In this document: positions 18,901 to 27,027 of the stretch, piece after piece
Position numbering within the stretch: the stretch's first letter is position 1
Layout of the letters: every line of letters begins with the position of its first letter
Assembly: GCA_025056735.1 (NCBI GenBank)
Contig: JANWVR010000061.1
Coordinates: 1 to 49,045 of the forward strand
DNA from: Saprospiraceae bacterium
Lineage (GTDB): Bacteria; Bacteroidota; Bacteroidia; Chitinophagales; Saprospiraceae
DNA length: 49,045 bases
Reading direction: 5' to 3'
Notes under the pieces: generated by a model
Databases searched by the model: none
Seen by the model: only the letters and a program-made list of their open reading frames with translations
Told to the model about the DNA's origin: nothing
Translations under genes and position numbers: made by a program

Positions 18901-21900
18901 TTCCTGAGCATTCTGCATTCGATACCGACATCAGTTGGAAGGTGGCATTTTGCTGTAAGGTAGCGCTGATAGTGAAGGAATTTTGCGTTGCCGTTGCCGT
19001 TTGCGGTTGCCCGTTCAGTGTGTAGGTCAGGTTGAACGGCGGTGTACCCGTCAGCGCGACGGGAATGAGGGCTGTTCCGCCGACACAGAGGTCAAAGTTG
19101 CCCGAAATGGCTGCCGTAGGCTTGGCTCTCCACACTACAGGCGCGCCTTTTTTGACCGATAGGCAGGGATCGCTTAACAGAACACCCAGTGGGCCGCCTT
19201 TATTGCCCGCCACCGGCGAAAGGTAGTATGTTGTGTTAATGCTCATGGTGGCCGGGTTGAAGACAAAGGTCGGCTCTGGAGCAACCGCAATAATCGTCCC
19301 AAGCGAGTCGGTCGGACTGGTGTGCAAAACAAAAATCAGAGAGTCTTCTGCTTCCAATTCTTCGAAGCCCAGGAAGGCACCAGACAGAGTGTCGCCTACG
19401 CAGGCAGTTATCGCAGCCGTATCAATATCACCGGCATTCGTCAGGCAGAAGCATTGCGAAAGGCCCTGGATGGCTAACGGAGTGCACTTGTTTGCGTCGC
19501 TCAGGCGCAGGTCGTAAGGAGCATTAATGGGTATGGGCACACTCGTAAAGCGATTGCCCACGAAGCTGCCACCTGCGCCTGTTACCGAAAACGGCGGTTT
19601 ACCAAGGGCGTCAAATTGAACGGTATACGTCTGATCCACCAAATTGCATAAAATCAGCAAGTTTTCTATAGTAGGCGGATAGTTGACAAATACTGTGGAC
19701 TGCCCGCTCACAGAACCGATGCACCCCGGCGACTCGACGCTGACAAGCCGATATACCGTTGTGGAGTTTACCTTTACTGGAATGAGGTAAGGGTCATCAA
19801 AAGTCTCTACCACCGGCTGAACTACGCCGTTGATGGAATACTCCAACAGAAATGGGCCGCTGCCCGTGAAATCCACCACTAAGGACGTGTCTGCGTTTTC
19901 GCACACCGTGATGTCGCCTTTCAGTTCCGCCGTAGAAGGCGTGAACACGGCCACCACAGCAACGCCATCCACTGTACCCGGACACCCCGAGGCGTTGCTA
20001 ACGCTCTGCAGCGTGTAAAAGACGCCATTGGGCGGATTAACCGGTATTACCAGTGGATTGCTGTTTGTGTTAATGGCGGGCTGTGGATTGCCGTTAGCTC
20101 GATAGACCACGGTGTAAGGCCCTGTTCCGGTGAAGGTGATGGTGATGGTCGTGCCGCTGCCTCCCTGACAAATTTGTCCTCCGCCAGAGATGGTCGCCGT
20201 CAGTGGCGGCGAAACAGTTACTGTTGCCGAGCCGGATACTGTGCCGGTACAGCCATTAGAGCGCACACTCGTCAGCGTGTAAGTAGAGGTACTGTCCGGC
20301 GAAACCCGGAGTATTTTTGGGCTGGAAAAGGCAGTGTCAGGTGGCTGTGCGACGCCGTTGATGGCATAAGTGAAAACAAACGGCGGTGTACCGGTGAATG
20401 TAAATCTTAGATTGGTCGAGTCGCCGGCGCAGATCGTAGCGTTACCCGATAGCGTTGCCGAGGGCGGATTTCCCACCAAGGCCACCAAGGTATCGCCCAC
20501 CGTGGACTCACACAGGCTGTCGCCTACAAAGAAAATGCGATACACCGTCGTGCCCAACGGCGGCGTAATCGGGATGCGCAGCAGCGTATCGGTCGTCGTA
20601 ATCAGCGGCAGCGTATCTGCCTTCATAGTATCCGTCCGCACAGAATATTGCAATCGGAAAGGCGGTAGACCCCTAAGCTTTATGCGAAGCGTATCCCTTT
20701 GTCCGACACACAAGTTGAGTGTGTCGTTAAGGAAGGTCGCCCGTGGTGCTGGGCGGGCAAAGACAGTGTCGCGTCCGCTGGGAATACCGATGCAACTATC
20801 GGCCATGACACTTTCCAGCTGGAATATGTGGCGTCCAGCAGGCAGCGGCGGTGTCAGGAAGGTATGCGGGTTATTATTCGTATTAATGGCTGGCTGATTA
20901 ACGCCGTTGATAGAATATACAAAAGAATATGGCGGATTGCTGGTTGAAAACTGCACCCGCAGCGTATCGCGCTGGCCTGCACATATGGTATCTGGGCCTA
21001 TGCGCGTCAACGTGCAGGAGGGCGCGCCCATAACCACGGCTAAGGCGCTGGCATTCGGACCTTTGCAAAAGGCGTCCTCCAAACCTTGAATAGTATAGGT
21101 CGTTGTGGCAGTAGGGAAAATCGGGAACACCCACTTGGGCTCGTTGACTGCAAAAGAACCAATGGTATTATTGCCTGCCTGAAGGTTAAACAACCATCCT
21201 GGCTGCCCAGTGAAATTGACCACCAGCTGTACTGAGCGGCCAGGGCAGACGGTAGGTATCGGGCTGATACTTGCGGATGGAGGGGAATGTACGGTTACGG
21301 TTGTCTGGCTCGCTATGTTGCACAGTGCCGTTGTGAAAGTGAGCACCTGCGGCCCTAAAAGACCCGACGGATTAAAAAACGACCCATTCACATTTTGTCC
21401 GGACCACGTTCCATTAGGCACAGCCGGATCCTGGATCTTGGTCAGGTCAAATGGCCCGCCGTTCTGGCAGACGTCCGCCACACCCAGATTTGGCTGGGGG
21501 CAGATAACATTGAAGGCCATATAATTAGTAAACGTCTGGTTGCAGCCAGGCGGCAGCGGCTCCACAATACCTACTACCCAGAACGGGCCTTTATTGCACA
21601 TGTCCTGCGTTACAGTGGCAGTGTAAGGCGGTATTTCAATAGGCGAACCACCTCCGCCCCCGCCGCCACCACCGGGTATGCTGGGAAAACCGCAACCCGC
21701 GTTGCCATAAAAATTCGGAAAGCCGGCATCCGTCACAAAAGCCCCATCGCCGCCCACCAGCTGCGCTGTATTATAAGTCGTGCTCCACGAGCAGCCGCAC
21801 GTCAGCCCGAACGTTACCGTCTGCGAGCCACCGCTGTTCGGGAACGCCTCGCCGTTGCGCGTACAGCCATTCTGCATCACGTAAATCACCGGAGATAGCG

Positions 21901-22564
21901 GACATAGACTGCCAAAATTATAATTATAGTCGTAGGCAGCGCTGGTAAAAATCACCACTGGTACTCCCGGCGGGACCACATCGCCGGGCCCCGCACCGAC
22001 AACGACAGCATTGGAGCAGATGGACTGGATGCTGGCAATAGCATTAGCACTCGGCTGCTGCCAGGAGCATCCCACGCCGATGTCAGCATCGCCGGCGCTG
22101 TTGTTTGGGAACGTCAGCGTCGCATCATCCACATAAAAACCACTGCCTGACCAGATGGCCATCATCTCGTTGTTTTGCTCCGTCCCGCAGGCATTCACGA
22201 AAAGCGCCAGTATCCTCGGACACGAACCACACGAGTTCGGTGGCTTCGCGCGTACCTTGGAGCAGCCCAACAGCGTACCCTGGCCATTGTAGGGGTTGAA
22301 ATTAGGCGTTGTGCCGTAATACCAGTTGACGCATACGCCCGGCTGTAACCCTGTGCCTGTAGCACGCAGCGTAAATTCATCCCCTGGGCACAACGTACAC
22401 GGCGTCAGCCCTGGACGGCAACTGCTGGACGTAAACGTCGCATTTTGCCCCAACGAAGGGCAGGGCTGCCCCAGCACGCGCGATGCTCCTAAAAGGCAGG
22501 CGATACCGAAAGCAGCAGGCAGGATCGCTCGAAACATGGTCAGAGTCGTGAGTCGTTTGCTCAT
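15932..22564 (-). CDS. Giant T9SS-secreted adhesin with Ig-like and SprB-like repeats and type B sorting domain
   Basis: 2210 residues from ATG 22564, where the signal peptide starts (MSKRLTTLTMFRAILPAAFG, cleavage near RVLGQ). The N-terminal 450 residues are Cys-rich and contain a nine-Gly run (about residue 290). About ten Ig-like modules follow; each opens with a variant of TICAGDSTNLRFTFTG and continues xPPFxxxYxINGVxQP to a closing GxVSGxxTV. Three of them belong to a longer super-repeat (17465-19945). One SprB-type repeat is clear near residue 1960 (CSGEADGFIALQLSGGIPP). The end (IYIPNVFQP, MRIYDRWGNCVFE, GWDGRWRG, PGVYAYAIEL) is the gliding-motility-type C-terminal domain that marks T9SS type B export. 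It is expected on the cell surface, for adhesion or motility. Ser, Thr and Pro are enriched and Lys is rare. Confidence 0.92.
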   Translation of the reverse strand: MSKRLTTLTMFRAILPAAFGIACLLGASRVLGQPCPSLGQNATFTSSSCRPGLTPCTLCPGDEFTLRATGTGLQPGVCVNWYYGTTPNFNPYNGQGTLLGCSKVRAKPPNSCGSCPRILALFVNACGTEQNNEMMAIWSGSGFYVDDATLTFPNNSAGDADIGVGCSWQQPSANAIASIQSICSNAVVVGAGPGDVVPPGVPVVIFTSAAYDYNYNFGSLCPLSPVIYVMQNGCTRNGEAFPNSGGSQTVTFGLTCGCSWSTTYNTAQLVGGDGAFVTDAGFPNFYGNAGCGFPSIPGGGGGGGGGSPIEIPPYTATVTQDMCNKGPFWVVGIVEPLPPGCNQTFTNYMAFNVICPQPNLGVADVCQNGGPFDLTKIQDPAVPNGTWSGQNVNGSFFNPSGLLGPQVLTFTTALCNIASQTTVTVHSPPSASISPIPTVCPGRSVQLVVNFTGQPGWLFNLQAGNNTIGSFAVNEPKWVFPIFPTATTTYTIQGLEDAFCKGPNASALAVVMGAPSCTLTRIGPDTICAGQRDTLRVQFSTSNPPYSFVYSINGVNQPAINTNNNPHTFLTPPLPAGRHIFQLESVMADSCIGIPSGRDTVFARPAPRATFLNDTLNLCVGQRDTLRIKLRGLPPFRLQYSVRTDTMKADTLPLITTTDTLLRIPITPPLGTTVYRIFFVGDSLCESTVGDTLVALVGNPPSATLSGNATICAGDSTNLRFTFTGTPPFVFTYAINGVAQPPDTAFSSPKILRVSPDSTSTYTLTSVRSNGCTGTVSGSATVTVSPPLTATISGGGQICQGGSGTTITITFTGTGPYTVVYRANGNPQPAINTNSNPLVIPVNPPNGVFYTLQSVSNASGCPGTVDGVAVVAVFTPSTAELKGDITVCENADTSLVVDFTGSGPFLLEYSINGVVQPVVETFDDPYLIPVKVNSTTVYRLVSVESPGCIGSVSGQSTVFVNYPPTIENLLILCNLVDQTYTVQFDALGKPPFSVTGAGGSFVGNRFTSVPIPINAPYDLRLSDANKCTPLAIQGLSQCFCLTNAGDIDTAAITACVGDTLSGAFLGFEELEAEDSLIFVLHTSPTDSLGTIIAVAPEPTFVFNPATMSINTTYYLSPVAGNKGGPLGVLLSDPCLSVKKGAPVVWRAKPTAAISGNFDLCVGGTALIPVALTGTPPFNLTYTLNGQPQTATATQNSFTISATLQQNATFQLMSVSNAECSGTASGTANVTVHPPVVLDNVTVTCAPDNLTFVLELDVVQGDLPFVLFTGLLGGSYNPVTGRYISAPTPPPVNYLITARDRWQCGTDTVSGTATCPCVTDAGSMTQPLLTPCAGESVSVPPTVGAKLGPIDTLLYALVTTNSPTTWTILALSNTPSFAFNPGTMSPGIPYYIFALAGIPNPATGIDLNHPCASVSPGATIIWQPRPTVSLTGDASLCAGDSTTLRFTFTGVPPFTATYQIGGVNQPPINTNNTLFTLVVKPSATTTYSLVSATGNGCPADISGGATVTINPLPVIQNLSTNCNPATLTYTVTFNVAGVSNPTVSGLNGSFVGNTFTSAPLNSGQAYSLVVSSPAGCTATATGSATCNCITNAGTIPTQPLNVCLPDSARTANAVNTTLAPGEILQYILYQNPATLPAGILAVSSTPVFGFQPGMQAGTTYYISAVAGLPSPSGAVDPLSPCLSVSPPVPVVFRNRPTATISGDTTVCTNSNALFQVRFTGTAPFQFVYRINGVPQNAVSAPQNVFTISSNNVQQPQLFELVSVQDQFCTGTVSGTYRIRVQDGPTAAINAAPAALCTGDSATLTLTLTGGTAYNVTLTGGADPISLNNIQSGATVRVSPSTTTTYIISTLVAQGNQCPQKIGPGATVRVSPPIALNAKLSDYGNGHNISCSGEADGFIALQLSGGIPPISVQWSNGAQGPDLKNVGAGTYVATVRDSLGCSRRDSFTLSEPPRTEILTRVEPPRCFGERNGRILITSIQGGLGPYAVGLNNGPTRVISTLPVIFPDLGSDNYTVKVLDANGCDSELGLIMPDPPQLVVVLGPDTTLYLGDSVRLEALVAGPPIAAFSWTPTLGLNPPNSLTTFAKPSRTTRYTVEVRDTAGCVARDEIVVNVLREPRIYIPNVFQPGSSANGAFFVSAGPEVINIRSMRIYDRWGNCVFEKFDVKPNNPALGWDGRWRGQNAAPGVYAYAIELEYSDGTTEIKAGDITIAR
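17465..19945 (-). repeat. Three coding super-repeats of about 820 bases within the adhesin
   Basis: Each unit encodes an Ig-like module, then a beta module with a core such as IQNLSTNCNPATLTYTV, then a module opening CxCxTNAG/TDAG and closing near PCLSVSPPVPVVF. The CxC markers lie at 19432-19455, 18602-18625 and 17790-17813, giving spacings of 830 and 812 bases. The units are diverged at base level but keep their module order. Confidence 0.75.
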
Positions 22565-22615
22565 GGGAGGCCCAAAGTTGATTATGGAAGATTGTTCAAG
22601 CAATGTAGTCGTGCG

Positions 22616-22623
22616 CGAAGGTA
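22616..22623 (-). promoter_or_regulatory. Near-consensus -7 box (TACCTTCG) for the adhesin gene
   Basis: TACCTTCG on the minus strand, one base off TAnnTTTG, ends about 51 bases before the ATG at 22564. It is divergent from the box at 22633. Confidence 0.35.
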
Positions 22624-22632
22624 GGGCGTCTT

Positions 22633-22640
22633 TAATTTTG
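22633..22640 (+). promoter_or_regulatory. -7 box (TAATTTTG) for the YggS-type gene
   Basis: TAATTTTG matches TAnnTTTG and ends 24 bases before the ATG at 22665. Confidence 0.5.
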
Positions 22641-22664
22641 GCCGCTAAAATTTAACCGTTTAAC

Positions 22665-23321
22665 ATGTACGAGGCACTGTTAAAAAATCTTCAGGAACGC
22701 GGCGTAACCTTGGTTGCTGTTTCTAAAACCCACTCCATCGAACGCATTCTGGAACTTTACCAACGCGGCCAGCGCGATTTTGGCGAAAATCGCGTGCAGG
22801 AACTCTTGGAAAAGGCGCCCCATCTGCCCGCCGATATTCGATGGCACCTCATCGGCCATTTGCAAACCAACAAAGTGCGCTATATCACGCCGTTCATCTA
22901 TATGATTCATTCAGTGGATAGTTCGCGGCTTTTGGAAGAAATCGAAAAACAGGCGGCCAAAATCGGCCGTACCATAGACTGCCTGCTCCAATTCCACATC
23001 GCTGAAGAGGAAACCAAATATGGCCTTTCCGAGGATGAGGCAGATGAATTGTTACAAAGCGCTTCATTCAAAGCCATGAGGCACGTCCGATTGTGCGGCG
23101 TCATGGGTATGGCCACCTTCACCGATGATACCGAAAAAGTGCGTGCTGAATTTCGCCATCTGCGCAATATCTTTGAACGACTCAAACGCGTTTACTTTGC
23201 CGAGGCGCCTTACTTCCGCGAATGCTCTATGGGCATGTCCTCCGACTGGGAAATTGCCGTCGAGGAGGGCAGCACGATGGTGCGCATTGGGAGCCTAATT
23301 TTTGGGCCGCGCTCTAAGTAA
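22665..23321 (+). CDS. YggS/PLPBP-family pyridoxal phosphate homeostasis protein
   Basis: A 218-residue single-domain alanine-racemase-like TIM barrel. The PLP lysine is K21 in LVAVSKTHS. Further family marks are FGENRVQELLEKAP, WHLIGHLQTNKVRYI, CLLQFHIAEEETKYGL, LCGVMGMATF, ECSMGMSSDWEIAVEEGSTMVRIGS (given here as SMGMSSDWEIAVEEG and STMVRIGSLIFG) at the phosphate-binding end. These proteins bind PLP without known enzymatic activity and buffer vitamin B6 and amino-acid pools in the cytoplasm. It is transcribed divergently from the adhesin and convergently to the TIR gene. Confidence 0.93.
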   Translation: MYEALLKNLQERGVTLVAVSKTHSIERILELYQRGQRDFGENRVQELLEKAPHLPADIRWHLIGHLQTNKVRYITPFIYMIHSVDSSRLLEEIEKQAAKIGRTIDCLLQFHIAEEETKYGLSEDEADELLQSASFKAMRHVRLCGVMGMATFTDDTEKVRAEFRHLRNIFERLKRVYFAEAPYFRECSMGMSSDWEIAVEEGSTMVRIGSLIFGPRSK

Positions 23322-23398
23322 TTGGATGCGAACATCTGCGTAGGCGATCACCAATGCTACTGCAGTAAGCCAGGAGCCTTATTTTGTAAGGAGGAAGA

Positions 23399-24205
23399 TT
23401 ACTTTGAACGAATACTCTCCACCACCTTACGCATACCCATCTCAAACTTGTCGCCCGAAATATCCAGTGCCAACACGCTTTTCAGTTGCTGGATGATCTT
23501 GCCTAAGTTGTTCTTCAATTCAAAAAGCCGCTCGCGGTCGTCATCGAAAGCGCGCGTATCGCCGCCCGCCTGCCGCAGGCGCGCAATTTTTTCATCCATT
23601 TCTTGCAGGCGTTGCTGGAGCGCCTCCTGAGCAGCAATTTGGAAGTCAATATCAAAGGCGACGCTGTCTAACCGCACTGGGATGAATTTTTTATCGGCCA
23701 ACCAGATGGCGTACATGGCTGCTACGCTTTCCTGACCTACCCAGCCCGATTTCAGGCTGCGTTCCGAGACGATGGAAATCATAGCGTCGCATGCGCGCAC
23801 CGACTGCTGGATGAAGGCCATGATGTTCATGCCCGCCGGCATGTCGTCCTCGTCCAGAATGGTCTGGACGCCCTGCTGCCTCAGGTAATCGCGTACTCGT
23901 CGCGCTACTTCTGCATCGCCGTGGTTGTAAGAAATAAAAACCTTCGACTGAGGCCTCGACGTTAATGGCTTGTTATCGGGTTCCGGCTCCGGAGCGTCTG
24001 GCGCTGCTTCTACGGCAGCAACATTTATCCGGGCCATTTCCAGCCCGTGCTCTTTGAAATCAATCAGGCCTTCGCGGTACTGCTGGTTGGCGCGGTTGTA
24101 GCGCGCCAGCAATAGGGTGGCTTCGTTCGGCTTGACGCTCATGAGCATTTCTAAGGCTTCTTTGGTCTTTCCCTCAGCGATGAGCGTGCGAATTTGTTTT
24201 TTCAT
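23399..24205 (-). CDS. EAD11-TIR domain effector (putative NAD-consuming immune protein)
   Basis: 268 residues from ATG 24205. Residues 1-70 match effector-associated domain 11: LIAEGKTKEALEML, then LLLARYNRANQQYREGLIDF, then a closing helix with ARI. A Pro/Glu-rich linker (70-86) follows. The TIR domain runs from about 87 to 190: SKVFISYNHGD, a loop ILDEDDMPAGMNI, and W155-x3-E159 in SGWVGQES, where the Glu matches the catalytic position of NAD-cleaving TIRs. The C-terminal 75 residues form a charged coiled coil. In known systems EAD domains recruit effectors to matching EADs on sensor proteins; no such sensor is seen next door. It has its own -7 box. Domain calls are firm, the defence role is inferred. 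Confidence 0.85.
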   Translation of the reverse strand: MKKQIRTLIAEGKTKEALEMLMSVKPNEATLLLARYNRANQQYREGLIDFKEHGLEMARINVAAVEAAPDAPEPEPDNKPLTSRPQSKVFISYNHGDAEVARRVRDYLRQQGVQTILDEDDMPAGMNIMAFIQQSVRACDAMISIVSERSLKSGWVGQESVAAMYAIWLADKKFIPVRLDSVAFDIDFQIAAQEALQQRLQEMDEKIARLRQAGGDTRAFDDDRERLFELKNNLGKIIQQLKSVLALDISGDKFEMGMRKVVESIRSK

Positions 24206-24236
24206 CTTGTCTAAGACGCCGGGTTTTGTCGGCGCT

Positions 24237-24244
24237 CAAAGGTA
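24237..24244 (-). promoter_or_regulatory. -7 box (TACCTTTG) for the EAD11-TIR gene
   Basis: TACCTTTG on the minus strand ends 31 bases before the ATG at 24205, so the TIR gene probably has its own promoter. Confidence 0.55.
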
Positions 24245-24303
24245 GGGGTATTTGTTTCAGATGATACAGTAAGGGCGCCTACTTTGCTATACTCGCTTGC
24301 TGC

Positions 24304-25569
24304 CTAATCTTTTTTTAGGCCAAGGGCTACCCGTTCAAGCCTGCTTTCTGCAAAGCCCTGCTTAAAGGGATGCCGCTGCAGCCAGTGCTCCCGAGGCGTA
24401 AGGTAGTTTAGCAAGGGTGCGCACAGGCGCCGCCCTATCGGATGTTGCAGGCGAAGATAGAGGTCGAGCGCCTGCGGTTGAGCGCCTACCGAGCTCTTGA
24501 TCTCTAAGGCAGTGCGCCCAAACACTACACGCTCGCTGCCGCGCTCGATACCCAGTCGCACTAAGTCGTATAACATATTGAGATACAGTTGACACTCGGC
24601 ATTGACTGCTTCATTATAACCTAAAAAATGCGCTTCCATGACCGGGCCGTTTTCAATGGCAGTATGGAAACCTACCAGGACGCCATCGCGATACCAGCCT
24701 ACTATGTGAAAGGCGTCGCCCAAATGTCGCTTGAGCGCAAGCAAATAGTTTTCGTGGAGGCCCACCCAGTGAAACCCGGAGCGACGCGCTACGGCGGCGT
24801 AGAGCGCATGCAGCTGCTGCTGAGCCTGCTGAACTTCGCGCAGACTGAGGTGTCGCTGCGCTAAGGGCGCTGCTTTTTTGAATGCTCTCTTGGCCCGCGT
24901 GCGATACTTGGTGGTCATGGCAGCTAAGTAGTCCTCGAAGGTCGGGTAAGGTAGCGGCAACACCATGTTGGGCTGGACGCGGAAGGGCGTGTATGCTGCC
25001 TGCGAAAGCGCAGTTCCCTGTACTTTGTATGCTGGCGGGACATCTTTAATCAGCACTGCTGCAGGGCGCCGGCGCTGAGCGGCTTCTTCTAACGCTCTCA
25101 GGAGTAGGAGGATCGCCTGATAGGGGCCGATTGCCCTCGGGTCAAAGTAAAAGCCGTGCTGACCGGTTAGCAGCAGATGGCCACATACCATTACCTGACC
25201 TCGCACACAGTTGGCTATCCACCGTTTGACAGGCGGTAATACATATCGGAGCCAACTTTTGCTGCCTGCGCTGGTGGTCAAATCCCGTAAATGTGTGCGC
25301 CCATCGAAGGCAATTTGTTGCAGTACAGCCACGCCAATGGGCGTATTTTCTCGGTAGAAAACGACGTAGCTGGCGCGCATTCCCGGTGGGGGACATTCCT
25401 CTAAAGCCTTCAGATAACACCGACTCAGAAATATGTTGTCTGTCGGCGCGGCAGCCTCCCAATCTGCAGCAGCCATTTCGATGGTGGGAAAAAAGGCATA
25501 ATGCTCCTCTAAGGCCGCTGGCGTAACACAGCGGCTGACGCGAGCAAGTGGGCACAGTTCCGTCAGCAT
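24304..25569 (-). CDS. FemAB/GNAT-fold acyl- or aminoacyl-transferase family protein
   Basis: 421 residues from ATG 25569; the in-frame GTG at 25587 lies inside the pyrophosphatase terminator and is unlikely as a start. The layout fits the tandem-GNAT FemAB-like/BioF2-type family: an N-terminal half with SYVVFYRENTPIGVAVLQQ, a middle with YLAAMTTKYRTRAKRAFKKA, and a C-terminal GNAT core with FHIVGWYRDGVLVGFHTAIE, MEAHFLGYNEAVN and YDLVRLGIERGSERVVFG. Such proteins transfer acyl or aminoacyl groups from tRNA or CoA to cell-wall or lipid acceptors. The acceptor cannot be told here. No signal peptide is visible, so it should be cytoplasmic. Confidence 0.75.
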   Translation of the reverse strand: MLTELCPLARVSRCVTPAALEEHYAFFPTIEMAAADWEAAAPTDNIFLSRCYLKALEECPPPGMRASYVVFYRENTPIGVAVLQQIAFDGRTHLRDLTTSAGSKSWLRYVLPPVKRWIANCVRGQVMVCGHLLLTGQHGFYFDPRAIGPYQAILLLLRALEEAAQRRRPAAVLIKDVPPAYKVQGTALSQAAYTPFRVQPNMVLPLPYPTFEDYLAAMTTKYRTRAKRAFKKAAPLAQRHLSLREVQQAQQQLHALYAAVARRSGFHWVGLHENYLLALKRHLGDAFHIVGWYRDGVLVGFHTAIENGPVMEAHFLGYNEAVNAECQLYLNMLYDLVRLGIERGSERVVFGRTALEIKSSVGAQPQALDLYLRLQHPIGRRLCAPLLNYLTPREHWLQRHPFKQGFAESRLERVALGLKKD

Positions 25570-25578
25570 ACAGCGGGT

Positions 25579-25600
25579 AAAACGCACGCTAAAACGTGCG
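25579..25600 (-). terminator. Terminator after inorganic pyrophosphatase gene
   Basis: A perfect 6-bp stem, CGCACG/CGTGCG (25583-25588 with 25595-25600), has a 6-base loop. On the minus strand it is followed by TTTTA. It lies 17 bases after the pyrophosphatase stop and just before the next start codon. Confidence 0.55.
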
Positions 25601-25617
25601 CAGTGGCTAATAGTTGG

Positions 25618-26163
25618 TCAGCGCGGCGAAAGACTCCATTTTTTAACTTCCTCCAAGGCAGCCTCCTCGTTAGCCCAGCCCATGGGCGTCATGACGCCTA
25701 AGCCATCATAGTAGAGAAAGAACAGCTCCAACATATGCCGGATGATGCTGTACCGCTGCTGAAACTCAGCCCAGGAATTTACGGATAAGGTGCGCAAGGC
25801 CGGGTCTGCCGGTATGGCCAGTACTTTGTGGTCGAGTTCTCCGCCATCTTGAAGTAGCATCAGACCTATGGGCACGACCTCCAACACGTTGCCCCGCGGC
25901 TGCGTCTCGGCCAGCACCAGGACATCTAAAGGATCGCCATCGCCGCCGCGCTCTTTGTCCATGAGGGTGGACGGAATGAAACCGTAATTGACCGGATAAG
26001 GCAGAAACGCCACTACGCGCGCCTGGCCCTCGCGCACGTCGGGGCGCAGCAGACCGGTTGTCCTGTCTAATTCGTATTTCTGATTTGTGCCCGCAGGGAT
26101 CTCTATCACAGCATTTAGGTATCCACGCTGTGAAAAAGATGGTAAATACAACAGGTGGGCCAT
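25618..26163 (-). CDS. ppa: Inorganic pyrophosphatase
   Basis: 181 residues from ATG 26163, a family I soluble pyrophosphatase of normal bacterial length. Active-site segments are in order: NAVIEIPAGTNQKYELD, FLPYPVNYGFIPSTL, and the metal-binding GDGDPLDVLVL, with later LDHKVLAIP. It splits pyrophosphate to two phosphates in the cytoplasm with Mg2+, pulling biosynthetic reactions forward. A possible -7 box TGTCTTTG (26192-26199) ends 28 bases upstream. A terminator follows, so it is probably monocistronic. Confidence 0.95.
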   Translation of the reverse strand: MAHLLYLPSFSQRGYLNAVIEIPAGTNQKYELDRTTGLLRPDVREGQARVVAFLPYPVNYGFIPSTLMDKERGGDGDPLDVLVLAETQPRGNVLEVVPIGLMLLQDGGELDHKVLAIPADPALRTLSVNSWAEFQQRYSIIRHMLELFFLYYDGLGVMTPMGWANEEAALEEVKKWSLSPR

Positions 26164-26191
26164 CACATTTCTTTATTTATACATTTGAATG

Positions 26192-26199
26192 CAAAGACA
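26192..26199 (-). promoter_or_regulatory. Near-consensus -7 box (TGTCTTTG) for ppa
   Basis: TGTCTTTG on the minus strand, one base off TAnnTTTG, ends 28 bases before the ATG at 26163. Confidence 0.35.
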
Positions 26200-26341
26200 C
26201 GAAGATTTTCCGGCACATCTGCCAGAGTCGCGAGATAATCTGCACGTCTTTACGGCAGGCAGCATATCACCATCGGAAAACCCTTTGCACCTTTGCAGTC
26301 GGCCTTTTGGAGGGGGCAATGGCCGTGTGTGTCGGCGTGCG

Positions 26342-26349
26342 TAGTTTTG
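26342..26349 (+). promoter_or_regulatory. -7 box (TAGTTTTG) for the 26411-28636 operon
   Basis: TAGTTTTG fits TAnnTTTG; the leader to the ATG at 26411 would be about 55-60 bases. Confidence 0.45.
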
Positions 26350-26410
26350 CCGCGGCTGAAAACTTCCTTCAGATATTAAATGTCATTTTAACACAGAAAA
26401 ACAACGTTTT

Positions 26411-27019
26411 ATGAAAAAAACATGGTTTCTCGCGGCCTTGCTAATGGCTTTGTCTGCCCCGGTCTTCTCCCAAAAAAAAGGTGTCTTTGTGTCGGATGCG
26501 GTCTTGGGCGTTGCTCAGCAGATGCAGGTGGATTACAAAGGCCTTGTCCGGAGGGCCTCTGCCAAAGACGCTAAAGCGCTCAACGAACTGTTTGAATTTA
26601 CTCGCTTGTTGGACGGCGCGACCCTGAACGACCACATGCAGACCTGTTTGGAGCTGATACCTCTGGCTACGGACGAAGTATATGCCAAGGCCTTAGAAAG
26701 CCGCAGTGCTGGCCTGAAAGCATATTTTCTTAAGCATATGGAGACGGCTCAGGGCCGCACCCAGAACGAGCGGCTGAAAGAGCCTATTAGTCAGTGGGCA
26801 CCCTATACCTGGGAGGCATTGAACGGCCGCGAAGTAAACATCGTCAAGCCTGGAGATGCTAAAAAAAGCGCCGCCAGCTCTACGGGAGTTGACGCTCTAC
26901 ATAAAGCACAAGATGGGCAAGCAGCCCCTCAGCCTGGTGCGCTGACGCCCCAACTTGCGCCTGATGCTTTGAAGGGAGCCTCTCCAGCGCCCGCGGCCGG
27001 CAAGCGCGGCAATCAGTAG
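26411..27019 (+). CDS. Exported protein of unknown function
   Basis: 202 residues with a clear signal peptide (MKKTWFLAALLMALSAPVFS, cleavage near FSQKK). The mature part is mainly helical and charged up to about residue 145. A low-complexity tail rich in Ala, Pro, Gly and Gln follows, ending AAGKRGNQ. I recognise no domain. It is the first gene of a tight run: 8 bases separate it from the adenosyltransferase gene, and 4 more bases separate that from corA. Co-transcription is likely, but a shared function is not evident. Confidence 0.75.
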   Translation: MKKTWFLAALLMALSAPVFSQKKGVFVSDAVLGVAQQMQVDYKGLVRRASAKDAKALNELFEFTRLLDGATLNDHMQTCLELIPLATDEVYAKALESRSAGLKAYFLKHMETAQGRTQNERLKEPISQWAPYTWEALNGREVNIVKPGDAKKSAASSTGVDALHKAQDGQAAPQPGALTPQLAPDALKGASPAPAAGKRGNQ

Positions 27020-27027
27020 GGATACGC

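Noticed and set aside
26215-26260. AGTCGCGAGATAATCTGC as a possible cobalamin riboswitch box before the PduO operon
   Set aside because: It lacks the conserved B12-box and the other aptamer blocks, and the adenosyltransferase is not the first gene of the run.
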